Source: Chloromonas sp. AAM2 (lineage: Eukaryota > Chlorophyta > Chlorophyceae > Chlamydomonadales > Chlamydomonadaceae). From it: DNA of 64,000 nt. Under the pieces are notes generated by a model that worked only from the letters and a program-made list of their open reading frames with translations, was not told the DNA's origin and made no database searches. This document shows positions 49,101 through 61,055 of this stretch, in pieces. The translations under genes and the position numbers were made by a program. The stretch lies in the NCBI GenBank assembly GCA_004335635.1, contig QAXH01006743.1:100650-164649 (forward strand), given 5' to 3'. Numbering within the stretch: position 1 is the stretch's first letter; each line of letters begins with the position of its first letter.

Positions 49101-50970
49101 TAGCAAAATCTGAATCTTGCCCCTTGCATCTGTGCAGGTACTTTGACTTTGACAAGCTTGCCGAGGTCACTGCCAGCGTGACCAAGAACCTGAACAAGAT
49201 CATCGACATCAATTACTACCCGGTGGAGACCGCTAGGCGCTCCAACATGCGGCACCGGCCCATCGGTCTGGGCTGCCAGGGCCTGGCGGACACCTTCCTG
49301 CTGCTGGGCATGGCCTTCGACAGCCCAGAGGTGAGCAGCTTTTACGGGCAGGCACACGTTCTTGAGTGTTTGTCTGGTCATAAGAACATATGTGTCTATG
49401 AAGAAATACTATTTGTTAGCTCCCAGTTCTGCAGCCAGGATTCACTGTTTGCGCATTTGTTTCTGCTGCCCTGCAGGCCCAGCAGCTGAACCGTGAGATT
49501 TTTGAATGCATCTACTTTGCCGCCCTGCGCGCGAGCATGGAGCTGGCCAAGGTGGAGGGGCGCTACGAGACCTACGAGGGCAGTCCAGTCAGCAAAGGCA
49601 TCCTGCAGCACGACATGTGGGGCGTCAAGCCACCCTCAAACAGGTGAGCCAGTCCCTAGGGGTTGAAAAGCAGGACCGTCAAGCCACTGGCGGTGACACA
49701 GTGATGCGCCCTGAATTGCTGTGTCCTAGTGAATTTAGTGCCACTTTCACTTGCTGCACCTGTCGTGGTGGCCTCTCGCTTGAGTTCTGGTCTGCGCTGA
49801 CTGCCTATTACACGGGTATGTTTTGCTGCTCAGGTGGAACTGGGACGGCCTGCGTGCGGACATCCAGGCGCACGGTCTGCGCAACTCCCTGCTCGTGGCA
49901 CCAATGCCCACAGCCAGCACCAGCCAAATCCTGGGCAACAACGAGTGCTTCGAGCCCTACACGTCCAACATCTACGTGCGGCGTGTGCTCAGCGGGGAGT
50001 TCACAGTGGTGAACCAGCACCTGCTGCAGGACCTCAACCGGCTGGGGTTGTGGAACCCACAGCTCAAGAATGAGCTGGTGAGCGGCTCAACCTAGAACGC
50101 TGCAGCTGACTGCACGCGAGAATCGTCAGTCATGAATACTGACGGAATACTGGCAGCCCCTACAATTTGTGCTGCTCACTAGAGTCTCAATTGCACCATT
50201 TGGCTGACAGAATGCAAATTGCTGTGTGGCCATGTGCAAGTTGACAGTGCTTCCTCCTGTCCTGTGTGCGCTATCAGGTGGCTGCCAACGGCAGTGTGGC
50301 CGAGCTCGACATTCCTGAGAACCTCAAGGCGCTGTACAAGACTGTGTGGGAGATCAAGCAGCGGGTGCTTGTGGACATGGCAGCTGACAGGGGGGCGTTC
50401 ATCGACCAGAGCCAGTCATTCAACGTCTTCATGCCTGACCCTAACTTTGGAAAGCTCACCTCACTGCACTTCTATGCATGGAAGAAGGGCCTCAAGACTG
50501 GCATGTACTACCTCCGCACAAGGTAAGGGTTAGTTCTAAGAATGCTTTGCTTGTTATCTGTGGCTGTCAGCAGTTGAGGCATGCAGCAACCTTGCAGCCA
50601 CTCAATGTGTTATGCAGCATCCACAGACAGCTGACCACCCTGACCTACACCTGGCTTGCTCCGGCATCATTGCACTCGTTTTCAGCTGGCTCTGATTTTG
50701 ATGGCGTGCAGGGCTGCCGCCGATGCTATCAAGTTCACCGTGGATCAGACAGCGCTCAAGAAGAAGACCCAGGCAACCAGCGGCGCCAACAGCATCACCA
50801 AGGCAGCCCACACAGCGCCCGACCTCACGCCCACAGCAAGCAGCAAGCCAAGTGCTGCTGCACAGAGCAAGGCTGCTGCCTTTGAGGCGCAAATGCAGCG
50901 CGAGGCGCAGCTTGCAGCCATGGTCTGCTCACTAGAAAACAAGGATGAGTGCCTCATGTGCGGTTCGTAA
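46193..50970 (+). CDS. RNR1: Ribonucleoside-diphosphate reductase large subunit (class Ia R1)
   Basis: Reduces ribonucleoside diphosphates to deoxy forms, with the R2 radical subunit, for DNA synthesis. Fourteen exons: 46193-46300, 46392-46511, about 46596-46657, 46815-46902, 47058-47126, 47276-47564, 47789-47903, 48142-48408, 48697-49011, 49138-49330, 49477-49643, 49834-50077, 50278-50522, 50712-50970; 846 residues. An ATP-cone opens the protein ([18 protein letters not shown]). Active-site residues fall at the same numbers I recall for human RRM1: Cys218 in PQLSSCFLV, Asn427/Cys429/Glu431 in SNLCTE, and Cys444 in TAVCNLAS. The shuttle cysteines are at the very end (CLMCGS, 841 and 844). The linker before them is long and Ala/Ser/Lys-rich, making the protein some 50 residues longer than human R1. 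TGTAA at 51663-51667 is a possible poly(A) signal. Confidence 0.97.
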
Positions 50971-53291
50971 AGCGCTGCACGGCAGGAGCTGCAACACGCG
51001 TGCAGTACCTTGCGTGGTTGTGCGTGCAATCGTCAGCCTTTCACAGTCTTTTGTGTGTCAGTTGAGTCTTGATACACTGGCACTTCTTCAGTGTTTGGGA
51101 CAGCCAACTGCATTTGCAGTTGGCTGTTCGAATACCAGTAAAAAGTGGGTTAATCTTGCTGAGTGCGTCAGCTGCCTGGCTGCACGATTGAAGCCCAGTT
51201 GCATTCCGCAATGTATGCAGGGTGGCGGAATGGAATGGTTGGGCATGCAACATAACACTGCAATTTGTGCAAATTATTTTGCAGCGGCTCTGCTTGCAGC
51301 AGCTCAGCTCAGCTCTGTTGCTTCTGCACTAGTCTCCATTGAGAACATTCTTTGTGCGTCCGTCAATTGGGCTTTCAAACCTGCAAAGGTAGTGGCCTTC
51401 AGGTGATCGAACCCGGCTTTTGCATGCAATCGGTTAGGAACTGCAATCGGCCTTGGAACTGTTTCTAGGCGCTGTTTGTTGCTGCTGCCAATGAGCTTGA
51501 GCTGCTTGTAGTGACAGCTGAATGTATTAACACATTCTTACACAGGCCCACCGCTTGGTGCTGTCTCCTGTACTCAATCTATTGTTATACAGTAATGACA
51601 CCTCAGGTGTGTCACGATTCTGTTGGCATGGTTGTTTGTACGTAGGGAGACCACGAACCTCATGTAATGTCACCATGATTCAAGTTGACTAGCTGTCATC
51701 CAAACGCAGCTAACAATCTGCCGTGTTCTACCCAGCAACACCTATGGCTGTTAAACTCCGGGTAATCAACACAGCAGTGGGTGACATGCTACTCTGGCGT
51801 GGCGCCCACTGCAAAGCTCCTAACCACCAGCGGGCCACTCCATTGGGAGGTTCTGCAATTATCCCTGAAGTCCATGATGAGGATTGACAGTCCAGTCAGT
51901 GTGGCAGACAAGACACGTTACAGACATGGCTCCCAAGATGTCACCCAGAGGTCCACAAATAACGCAAACTCACAGCTCCAGAACAGGATGGCACCTTCCC
52001 CGTCCAGCTCCACCTCGAGAACGAAGCGGACCGTGACCATCGAGCCATCCGAAGACCCACCACTGGACGAAGGGCAGGCACTGCCTCCTCCTCCGTCCCC
52101 GCCGGACACAGAGGCAGAGCAACCAAGAAGAGAGAACTGAAAACTGGAATGAGTAATGCAGCACACGAGTTTGCTCAAGAGAGTGAAGCAACTGGCGTCT
52201 TACATTCAGTAGAGAACTGAAAACTGGAATGAGTAATGCAGCACACGAGTTTGCTCAAGAGAGTGAAGCAACTGGCGTCTTACATTACCGACTTCTGAAG
52301 CCATATTTCAGTATAACAGACATAACAAATCACGGTAACCTTTTGCAGAGCGGTGCCTATCTCACAACTTGTGACAGTACTGTTCTTGACATGTAGGCAC
52401 TCTACACGTTGTTTAGGAAATGCATCAGAAGTTTTTCGCAAGACACTTGCCAAGGCTTGCTGATCCTCCCTTCAAAACACGTGGCTATGACAATGCAAAA
52501 TTCTGGTTGGTATCTCGATCTGCCTGACTTATGATCATTCCAAGTCTGGCGTTGGGAGTCACGGAATTCAGCCCTGCTCTTGATCATTCACAGGTCTGGC
52601 ATCGGGAGATGAAGTCCATGGTAGGTTAGCCCATTGCTGAACATGCAAAGCATGACATGGCTAGACACGCAAGCTAGAACAGATGCGTCTACATCATGCA
52701 GGCCTGACCCTATCCATGTTGCACCATTGGACTGCAGACAGTAGAATGCCAAAATGTTGCACAGCAGAGTGACCACGTGGGTCGAAGGTACATTCAAAAG
52801 CTCGCAAAACGCACACGCGGCCACCTGACGTCTGAGTGTGCCCTACGGTTCCTCAGCGTGCACGCAATGTGTAAGTGTTGTTTTTGTGCACTGGCACAGT
52901 AACTGAGCAACTGAGCCCTGGATGGCAATGGCAATCGAGGCAGCCTGGGTGCCCTGCATTGTGGGCGGCGTATGCTCAGATATAGGTGGATGGTATAAAT
53001 AAATGGCAAACTTCTTGATGGGCATGGTGATGAACAGCCCCAAGCGTGCTACAGGCTGCCACCCTGCCGAGGTCAACAGCTTGATCTACCAACAAGATTC
53101 GCCTACACTATCAATGCAGACAGGCATCAGCGATGCAGTACAAGGTCCGTCAAGGTACATGAGGAGTGCCATTGTATGGCCAGGGACAAACGAAGTGAAG
53201 GTTGCATTGAGGCTTTTGCAGCCCCCGTATTTACGTTGCTTCTGCATTTGACAATTGCCCATGCCAAACATGCACTGACGAGCCAGCTGCT
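50971..53291. other. Intergenic region between convergent RNR1 and the LRR gene
   Basis: Holds both 3' UTRs. RNR1 may end after TGTAA at 51663-51667. For the minus-strand gene, TGTAA occurs twice, once per copy of an 80-base tandem duplication (52200-52204 and 52280-52284). No gene supported; a plus frame at 51781-52140 is Pro/Ser/Glu-rich without a family match. Confidence 0.5.
52131..52286. repeat. Perfect 80-base tandem duplication
   Basis: AGAGAACTGAAAACTGGAAT through GGCGTCTTACATT is present at 52131-52206 and again at 52211-52286, period 80, with no mismatch seen. Each copy carries one minus-strand TGTAA. Confidence 0.95.
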
Positions 53292-56200
53292 CTACGTAGT
53301 AGACATGCCACTCATTCCTTGCAGCAGCGCGAGGATCTCTTGCCCTGTGATCAGACCACCGCCGGCGAGTTCAGCGAGCTCTGGCCCCTCCAGATTATTG
53401 AGTGCACGCACAGCCCTGGGTCCACCCAAGTCCCCTTCTTGCTCGGTAGCCAGCTGGCCCAGCCCTTCCTGCACGTAGTCGCTCCAACTAGAGTTGGCTG
53501 CTAGTACTCGCTTGAGCAATTCCAGACAAGGGGTATCCTTTTCTTCAGGTGTGTCGTCATCCGAGTCAGGGTCCCACGCAGGCTGGACTGCCGCGTTCAT
53601 TGCCTTACTGGCCTCGATAACAAACCCCATCAATGTGTGCCGCACACCACTGACCACGCCCAAGGCGGCTGAGCCTGCAAGTGACATGCCAGGTGATTGC
53701 AGCAGGATCTTGGTTTGGCCAGTGGCATAGCTGCAAGGTGGTGTAGCTGCAGTTGATCAAGGGCTGGCTAAGCATCGGCAGACGAAGCACATATGCAGTT
53801 GTGTGGCCAGGTCGCTCAGTGCTGCTGCATGAGCCGGAGCACAACTTCTATTGAGAAATCTTTCAGAAATCTCTGTTGCTTGGACAACTGAATGTCAAGC
53901 GAATCAGTTCTTGGGATGGCTTTTGTTACTCTGAAGCGCCAGCTCAACGTGTCCTGTGCCATCTGGCACTACCTGCCTGCTCGCCGGCCTTCCATCACCC
54001 ACCTTGGTTTGCCAGGAATGAGGGGAGGGGCTGGCATAGCTCCCCATCTGCTGTAGGAGGACTCGAGCTGTACGCAGGTTGCTGTAACTCCATACCCCAC
54101 CCAGAAACTGCCAGAATAGGGCACAGCAAGTCCTCCACTTTGCTGCACAACCCGGCACGCAGCAGCTTCAGCGCACGTGCATGCAACGCGCTGCATACTG
54201 GGTGGCTGATTGCTAAGTGCATCACACGCGGCACAAGCTTAGCAGAGGCAATCTGTTCATCGATGCCCACGTTTTGTGAAGCTACGAGAGTGGCTATCGC
54301 CTCTGTTGCGAAGACGCGATGGCTTCCCACTGCAGCCTGCAGCAGGAAACAGAAGCGTGCAATGCCAAGAGTGAGATGTGCATGCACAGACATGCAGCAC
54401 AGCCGTGGTGAAGACGCGTTTTCTGTGCCAAGCCACTCTGAAAGCTGGCAATGAATCACAACAGGCTAGCCTTGACAAAAAGTTGCCTGCCGTCCCTGCA
54501 GATGTCTGCACATCCTGTGGCATTCTGGCTTAGAAATCACGGTCACCTTCTATCAGGCTATTGCTGCCTTGCATGATTCCAGACCACTTGAGGTGCCCCT
54601 AGAGAGAGCCTGACCTGGGGTTGCCTGCTATACTGAACGGCCACTGGCACAGGCGTCATGTCCAAAACTGTCCCCAGGGTGTGAAGGTGTTCCAAGCATG
54701 CCTTGACATGTGGGCATTTGTTCACGCAATTGGCGTAATTGCCGTCTGCTATACTGCTGAGCTCGCTGGCCATTTGCTGACATAGCTGTTTGAGCAGTCC
54801 TTGCTGGGTGGGGATGTCGGAGGTGCCCCGAGACACTGCAGTGTCCAACTGCAGGACAGGCAGCAAGAGGCAAGCCAGTGGACTCAGCAGCTAGCCAGGC
54901 TAAACCTCTGTGCATATCACAGATATGGGTGCACAGCAGTCATGCTGCCAGTCACGCTGCCAGCAGTCATGCACATTGCGTCTGCCATGCTGCTGTCATA
55001 CAGCTTGTTGCGTTGCCTTACCTGTTGCCAAAGGTCAGCTGGGTCAATGCTTGGTTCAGGCGTGAGTGGCATGCCGGTGCTTGTGTCATCATCATCCTCA
55101 TTGCCAATCTGAAAGTACTTGCGTACTAGCCGGCTGTCGCTGAGATCCCGGAGCGCACTGTCAGCCCCTGCCTTGCCAGATGAAGGTGCAACCTCAGCAG
55201 GAATGATGATGGCTCCAGTCATAACTGACAGGTTGCGCCTCACTTTCTTCAGGCCATCCTGTAGGTACAGGCATGCCATGTTGCAAAAACTCGCTGGACA
55301 GCTGCGGAGCTCATGTCATCAGCACGCCAGCACATGGGCACTGCTGTTTGTTTGCTGGATACGTGCACAGGCCTCACCAGAATGGTCAGCCCTTGGTCAG
55401 TGAAATTGTTCTCTCTCAGGTCCAGTGTGATCAACCCCGGGGCAGTTGTCCCAGCGCCAAAAGCTGCTGCAATTGCCTGTACAGATGGCACAAACACGAA
55501 TAAATCCATGTGTGAGCAGCCTTGTACGTGAGCACTGAGCAGCCCCACACATTCATGGGACCACACGCCAGCTAAGCTGCTATACGCTCTGGCATGTGGT
55601 GCCATCGACCACTGGTACTTGAATGTCCAACCGTCCAACTTGCGCATCCATGTATAAAAATGGCACACACCTGGGCCCCATCGTCTGTAAGGCTGTTCTG
55701 TGACATGTTCAAGGATGTCACGCTGTCGTTCTTCTTGAGTTGCTCTAGCAGCTGCATGGCATGGAGCGGCATGCACAGGTTTGTAGATGGCGGTGGGCAT
55801 GCCGCCATTCGGCCAAGTGCACCGACTCGTGCATTGTGCTGTAACAACTCTCCAGCCATCTCTCTGATCGCCATCACCAACCTTCTTGACCTTGGCATCC
55901 TGCAAGTTACTGCTGCTGAGCTCGACCCAGGGGTCCTCGCATTTGATGGCAGACAGAGCGGCAGCAAACTTTCTGCATGCCAGCGTCACGCAATGTTCGT
56001 TGACAGATAATGTTCTTGGTGCATCGGGTGTTTAGAAGCGTGAGCTGCTTCCCGGGCAAGAACGAAGCATACGCCGAAACAAACGTGAAACTTGAGCCCT
56101 ACCGATCAGCCTCCGCCTTGTCAACCTTTGGCGCCGTTGCTGTTGTCGCGCCCGCTCCCTCGGCACCGGCTGCAGGGCTCTTGCGCTTCTTGGGCTTCTT

Positions 56201-56442
56201 TTTCTGCAGGGGTTCCTTAAAACTGCCATCAATTGTGTATGAAGCAGCCGGCGAAGTTCTGGCATCTGATCAACAGGCCGCACCTTTTTCTTCTTGCCAT
56301 TGCCTGCTGCACCGGAGGCTTGAGAACCATCAGAGGACATGTCAGCTTCGCTGGTTGCTGCTTCTTCATCAGAGTCCTCGGCTTGATCAGCACCTGCTTC
56401 TAGTATCTCCTCCTCATCTGTCGTGTCGTCTGGGCGGGCCAT
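53292..56442 (-). CDS. Leucine-rich-repeat protein with SAPS-like C-terminal region
   Basis: Exons from 55972 on are clear and in frame: 55972-55882, 55751-55671, 55476-55378, 55258-55022, 54848-54615, 54336-54003, 53674-53292. The N-terminal exon starts at ATG 56442 (MARPDDTTDEEEILEAGADQ, acidic). It must change frame near 56290 to reach the Lys-rich PLQKKKPKKRKSPAAGAEG segment, which ends at 56103; a short intron there is likely but not fixed. Three ribonuclease-inhibitor-type repeats follow (VTSLNMSQNSLTDDGAQ, LITLDLRENNFTDQGL). The C-terminal half is helical. ATEAIATLVASQNVGIDEQI...LVPRVMHLAISHP and SSWSDYVQEGLGQLATEQEG resemble the SAPS domain of PP6 regulatory subunits, by memory only. 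If so, it would bind a PP2A/PP6-type phosphatase. No gene symbol is justified. Confidence 0.75.
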
Positions 56443-56586
56443 GGTGTCTTCTTGACAATTGGTCTGTGCAGGTGCAGACGTGCATACAACCCCATGGTTG
56501 ACATGTGATTAACCACCAAGCTAACAAGTTGTTGAGTGAGGCGATTGGTAGCGCCATTCACAAATGGAACCACAAGTTTGTGAGAA

Positions 56587-58412
56587 ATGGCTCAGTTGTG
56601 TTTAGCATCTGTGCGTTGCGCATGGGCAAGCTCAGCTCATGCGTCAACAGCAACAAGCATGGTCAGGCTCAGCCAAACTCTGCTGCCATGGCTTTCGCAT
56701 CCCGAAGCGGCCCCAGCACCCTCATCACTGGAGATTCTGAGACAACAGCCTAGGCTGCAGATGCTGCAAGCCCCAGGCCGGCTATTCTCAGCCACCTCTG
56801 CAGCCAGTGACGACACTCAGCCTGGCATTCGTTCTGTGCAGCAGCATGAAACTGAATGCTGGAATTGCCAGCACCATATGAAGAGAGGATCTTTTGCCTG
56901 CCAGGGATGCGAGAAAATTCAGCCAGTGGACCCTTCACTGAACTACTTTGAGCTACTGGCCATGTGAGTGCCTAGGCCTTGTATCCACTCGTTTCACCCA
57001 AGTGGCTGTGCTTACACGTGGTGCGTTCTGTCTAGTCATTCAGCACTAACTTAATCCCGATACGCCGTTCATGCCCATTTGCAGGCCCAACCTGCAGTTT
57101 GATATGGACCTGCGCAAGCTCGAACGACAGTACAAGCTACTGCAGTGGAGTTTACATCCTGATAAGGTTTGTTGTGCAATAATCCATGCCGGGCTACTAT
57201 AACCATGACCTGAATGCATGGTCTGGACGCAGCACAACAGACAGAACAAGGCACTGGCGGCTGTACATCGTGCATGCCGAGTCCTGTGCGCAGGTGATTC
57301 AACGGCCCTTGGATGACAGAGAAAACGCGGGTCAGCAAGCAACAATCATAAACCATGCGTACAGCATTCTCCGTCATCCACTGTCGCGTGCCAATTACAT
57401 AGTGAGTATGCCACTCAACTTAGAATATGAAAATGTCAGGCCAAAGGCCGCCTGGTCTGTCAGTCTAGTACACAAACGGGTTTGGTTGCAAGTCCACTGT
57501 GGGAGTGGCAGCTGCAGGCCAAGTGCCTGCTAGAATTCCAGTGGGGTTGCAAGCAACCTGTGCAAGGCTGCTTGAGGTGCCGCAGTGCTCTTCAGGGCCT
57601 GCTGCGGCATGCTGCCAGCTACAAGCTGTAATGAACTTGAACGTACCCTTGCACCTGCAGCTCTCCCTGAAGGGCTTTGAATTGGCTGAAAGCATGGAAG
57701 GCACCATACAAAACAAGGAATTCCTGATGGAGGTGAGAGCAAGTGTGTGTGGCGTCCATTCCATCCAATCAGTGATACTACATGTATCCAATGGCGTCAC
57801 TGGAGCAGCTTGCACAGGCGACTGAGTGCATGTGGCACACACATTACATCCGGTTGTTCTGCGGAGGCAGGGATGGAGTGCGGTGAAGGATGCTGCTGCA
57901 GGTGCTGCCAGGTCACTGGGGTATGGCATGAACCATCGCTGAGCCATGCTGCAATGCCAGCACAAGGCCTGACTGACCGCAGCGTGTCACAGAAAGGTGC
58001 AGCCTGGAGCTGAATGCCACCTGAGGCGCCGCTGGTGTTCCATTGAATGCTTCTTATGCTGTAGAGTGCGCCAACAGTGCAAAGTACTACACCTCTTAAC
58101 CTGGCACTTATGCTGTAGCGGCTGTGTGTAAAACGGTGCAATCCGGCACGAGTGCATTTAGGCACATCACAACTCGATTCTTTGCCTGCACCACAGGTGA
58201 TGGAGGCTCGTGAGCTTGTGGATGATACAGATGATGTCCAGGAGCTGAAGGACCTGCTCGCAAACAACCAGCAGGACCAATCCCAGCTAGTGCAGAAACT
58301 GTCCGAGCTGTTCCGGCAGGAGGAGTATGCGTCAGCAGTGCCCATCGTGACCCAACTCACGTACTTGACCAGGCTTGAGCATGAGATTGAGTGCAAATTG
58401 CCTCCGGCTTGA
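56587..58412 (+). CDS. HSCB: Mitochondrial Fe-S co-chaperone HscB/Jac1
   Basis: A J-domain protein that delivers the ISCU scaffold to mitochondrial Hsp70 during iron-sulphur cluster transfer. Five exons, 56587-56963, 57085-57166, 57294-57401, 57661-57732 and 58197-58412, give 284 residues. Residues 1 to about 70 (MAQLCLASVRCAWASSAHAS and on) are Ala/Ser/Arg-rich with few acids, fitting a mitochondrial presequence. A zinc-binding pair of CxxC motifs follows (Cys91, Cys94, Cys105, Cys108: CWNCQHH, ACQGCEK), as in animal and plant HscB. The J-domain has LHPDK (His-Pro-Asp 150-152) and INHAYSILRHPLSRANYI. The C-terminal HscB helices contain FLMEVMEARELVDD, the ISCU-binding type of motif, and end LTRLEHEIECKLPPA. 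The minus-strand LRR gene starts 144 bases to its left, so the two are divergent. Confidence 0.95.
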
Positions 58413-58970
58413 TTATCCTTCACCCAAACTTTGTTAGTTTTGTTGATTTGTTGTTACGCACAAGCCTTCAGCTGCTGTATTGCGGCCAACGTCTGGTGAA
58501 GGTCACCGAGTTGGAATTGGCACATCATTTTGACATCTAATGTGTCATACACAGTGGGCACGCGTTTTCCATTGGACCACAACCGGTAGACTCACATTGG
58601 GCAGCAGTGACGGTATGGAGAAACACGCGCCAGTGGTACCAACTGGCAGCCAAAAGCAGCATCAGCAGCCATGCACGAGAACTGTACATGAAAACAGCCG
58701 TTTCATTTGCCGACCACCAGCGTCAGAGGCCGCAGAGCAAGACAAATCCTCTTGTGGCAAGTCTAGCACATGACCATTAAACAGACGTCAGTAACTCAGG
58801 TCGTGAGGCTGCGCAAACGGCATGGGCCAGCATATTCTAAGCTTTTGAAATGACGTTGAGTTCCATGAGCAGCCATGGCTAAGCTACCTAATCGCCTTTC
58901 GATTGCTTCAAACGTGTGGGATCATTCGGCACTTCAGCTGCAAGCAGCACAGTGTCCTTGCAGGAGCAAA

Positions 58971-59655
58971 CAAAAAGAAGTTTGCCAGTTCTGGGACAGT
59001 TTTGAGACTGGCACTGGAACCAGTGTGTTTGTGGTGTGTACGTCACTCACTGTGCTGACGTGTGTGTAAACTCATCCACTGACTGTTGCTGGTAGACAGT
59101 GGTGACTGCCAGTATTGAATTACGTCTTTTGATGTGTGTGTCGCGTGAAGTGGTAGACGAGATGGAACTGGGGTGTGTCACTGTGGCTGACTGGCCTTGT
59201 CTTGAAACACTGAAAGCCTAGCCTAACCTAGCCCAAAGAAGGCGACAGCAGGGCAGGCAAAACAGCGCACAAGGAAGCAAAGCCCGCCAGGCACGACCAA
59301 GCAGCCAACAGGAAGCAAAGCGAGGCAGGACAAGGGAGGGCACATGAGCCAGTTTTGGCGTCCATAACCCCAAGCACAAGCATCCCCACCGCCCACAGCA
59401 AACCAGGCCGAGGCTGGGGGAACAAACAGCACACCGCAGGCCCCTACCGCCCATCCGCGTTCAATCACCGTGAAAGAAAATCTCTAGGTTTATCAAAGCA
59501 CAAAAGCCAAACAACATGGCCTCCCGATCCGTGCAGCTGGATCACACACAGACAGTGCAGTTCCTGTCTAGTTCTGGTTTGCTGTCCCAGAAGTGGCAAT
59601 GCACCGTCTACAACAACACGCCATGTTCACCCTGCTGTTTACCCCTTGTCCGAAT

Positions 59656-59691
<36 letters not shown>

Positions 59692-59777
59692 GTACATGTT
59701 TTGCTGACACACAATGGTTGCTGGCAGTATTACAGACCTATTCACACAAATTGTCCCAGAACTGGCAAACTTTTTGT
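58971..59777. mobile_element. MITE-family copy, about 0.8 kb with extra interior
   Basis: Left end CAAAAAGAAGTTTGCCAGTT then CTGGGACAGTTTTGAGACTGG; right end CACAAATTGTCCCAGAACTG then GCAAACTTTTTG. Both subterminal parts match the 25784 copy (GTTTGTGGTGTGT on the left; an (AC)n tract, TTTTGCTGACACACAATGGT and ACAGACCTATTCACACAA on the right). About 550 bases in the middle are not in the shorter copy. Confidence 0.85.
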
Positions 59778-60137
59778 TCCGATCCACATGTTTGAACTTG
59801 CATGATGTGAGGTGTCTGTTCGCCATCGTGATGACATGTTTAGAAGTACAGTGACGGTCCCTTTATTTGACCAGATTCCATTCCATCATCCATTTACTGA
59901 ACCTTGACATTGCAAGCCATCCTACAGAAGCTCGGTCGTGTTCAACGGCGCTTCCATTGCTGCGAGCGTCAAAGAGCAATCATGCCTGAAGTACGTCATT
60001 GCGGTTACACCCTACAGGATGATCGGGATTAGGGCATGTCACTGTAGGACCGGTTTCAAGCAGCTGCTTCATTCCCATCTTGTAACAGATAGATATATTC
60101 CCAAGACTGATTGCATATGCTGGTCACTGATCACCCA

Positions 60138-60262
60138 AGCTGCTGCTCCATGCTATCCATGATTGTCCCTCACGCTGCTGCTCCATGCTATCCATGGTCG
60201 ACCCTCAAGCTGCTGCTTCATGCTATTCATAGTCAACCCTCAAGCTGCTGCTCCATGCTATC
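60138..60262. repeat. 35-base minisatellite
   Basis: Four imperfect units around GCTGCTGCTCCATGCTATCC, separated by ATGGTCGACCCTCAA-like spacers. Confidence 0.85.
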
Positions 60263-60319
60263 AACCGGTCGCAATGCGAACCACGCTTACACGGGTTCAC
60301 CCACTACAGGCGATCATCA

Positions 60320-60455
60320 AAGACAATGTAAAGTGGGCTTAATACCACTCGGAACGATATCTCCAGAGTCTTGCCATGCTTGAATGAGACCATGGGGATG
60401 CGCCTGACATGATAATACAACTGGAGCTTCCCCTCGCCCCGCCAAACTTGTTCCA
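60320..60455. repeat. Dispersed repeat, copy 2 (related to 15075-15245)
   Basis: Same block order as copy 1: AATGTAAAGTGGG, TTAATACCACTCGGAACGAT, a single TATCTCCAGA, GGGGATGCGCCTGACAT and CCCCGCCAAAC. It lacks the internal tandem duplications of copy 1. Confidence 0.75.
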
Positions 60456-60829
60456 AAACCGCAAACATGAGCCTCTGCTGCAACCTATTTAGGCATGCAT
60501 CTTACAGTGCCATGACATGTATGCATCTCAGATGTGCCTACCCAGCAGAGCAATCACGTCCGCACTGGGCACCTGTCGCCCTTCAAATTCCATCATTTGC
60601 TGATGAGGGAAGGAGAAGCCGTATGGCACGCTTGGGGGAGTTTGGGTTGTGGCAAGGCAAGCAGTTGCTGTCCACGCTTGCAGGGGCCAGCTGCCTGTTC
60701 AGTACACCAGTGCGGCAACATCATGGCTCATGTAAGTAAGCCTGCCACAGTAGCGCAGAGCAACTATCAGCCACTGTGCTTCTCTGCAGTGTTGAGCACA
60801 CGAAGTTCAGTTATCCACAGAGCACAATG

Positions 60830-61024
60830 TCAGAGTCCTTTCGGGGGCAGCCAGTCAAGGATGGTATGGCGAACGATACGTTTCAGAACTCTGGTGCTTG
60901 CGTTACCTTCTGATTTGGATGAGCCGAGCTGTTTCAGCGCGTTTCGTATCCGTTGTTCGGTGTTCGGTGGTCCTCTTAAGCCACACTTGCCTCGGACAAC
61001 GCGTAGCTTCTTATACATAGCCAT
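60830..61024 (-). CDS. Small unrecognised basic reading frame
   Basis: ATG at 61024, 64 codons, stop at 60830. The product is strongly basic (MAMYKKLRVVRGKCGLRGPP, then RIRNALKQLGSSKSEG). TCAGAAGGTAACGC within it could be a donor after SKSEG, in which case the rest would be intron. It is divergent from the next gene, with only 31 bases between the start codons. No family is recognised and it may be spurious. Confidence 0.25.
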   Translation of the reverse strand: MAMYKKLRVVRGKCGLRGPPNTEQRIRNALKQLGSSKSEGNASTRVLKRIVRHTILDWLPPKGL

Positions 61025-61055
61025 ACGACAAACTCATGCCTGGCAACCTTTGAAC

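Larger units (their letters stand above)
58413..60829. other. Intergenic region rich in repeats
   Basis: Holds the HSCB 3' UTR, a MITE copy with an internal insertion (58971-59777), a 35-base minisatellite (60138-60262) and a dispersed repeat (60320-60455). No gene supported. Confidence 0.55.

Noticed and set aside
59218..59468. Hydrophobic Cys/Leu-rich minus-strand frame that looks like membrane segments
   Set aside because: Lies wholly inside the interior of the MITE copy, is open in three overlapping frames, and has no start context.
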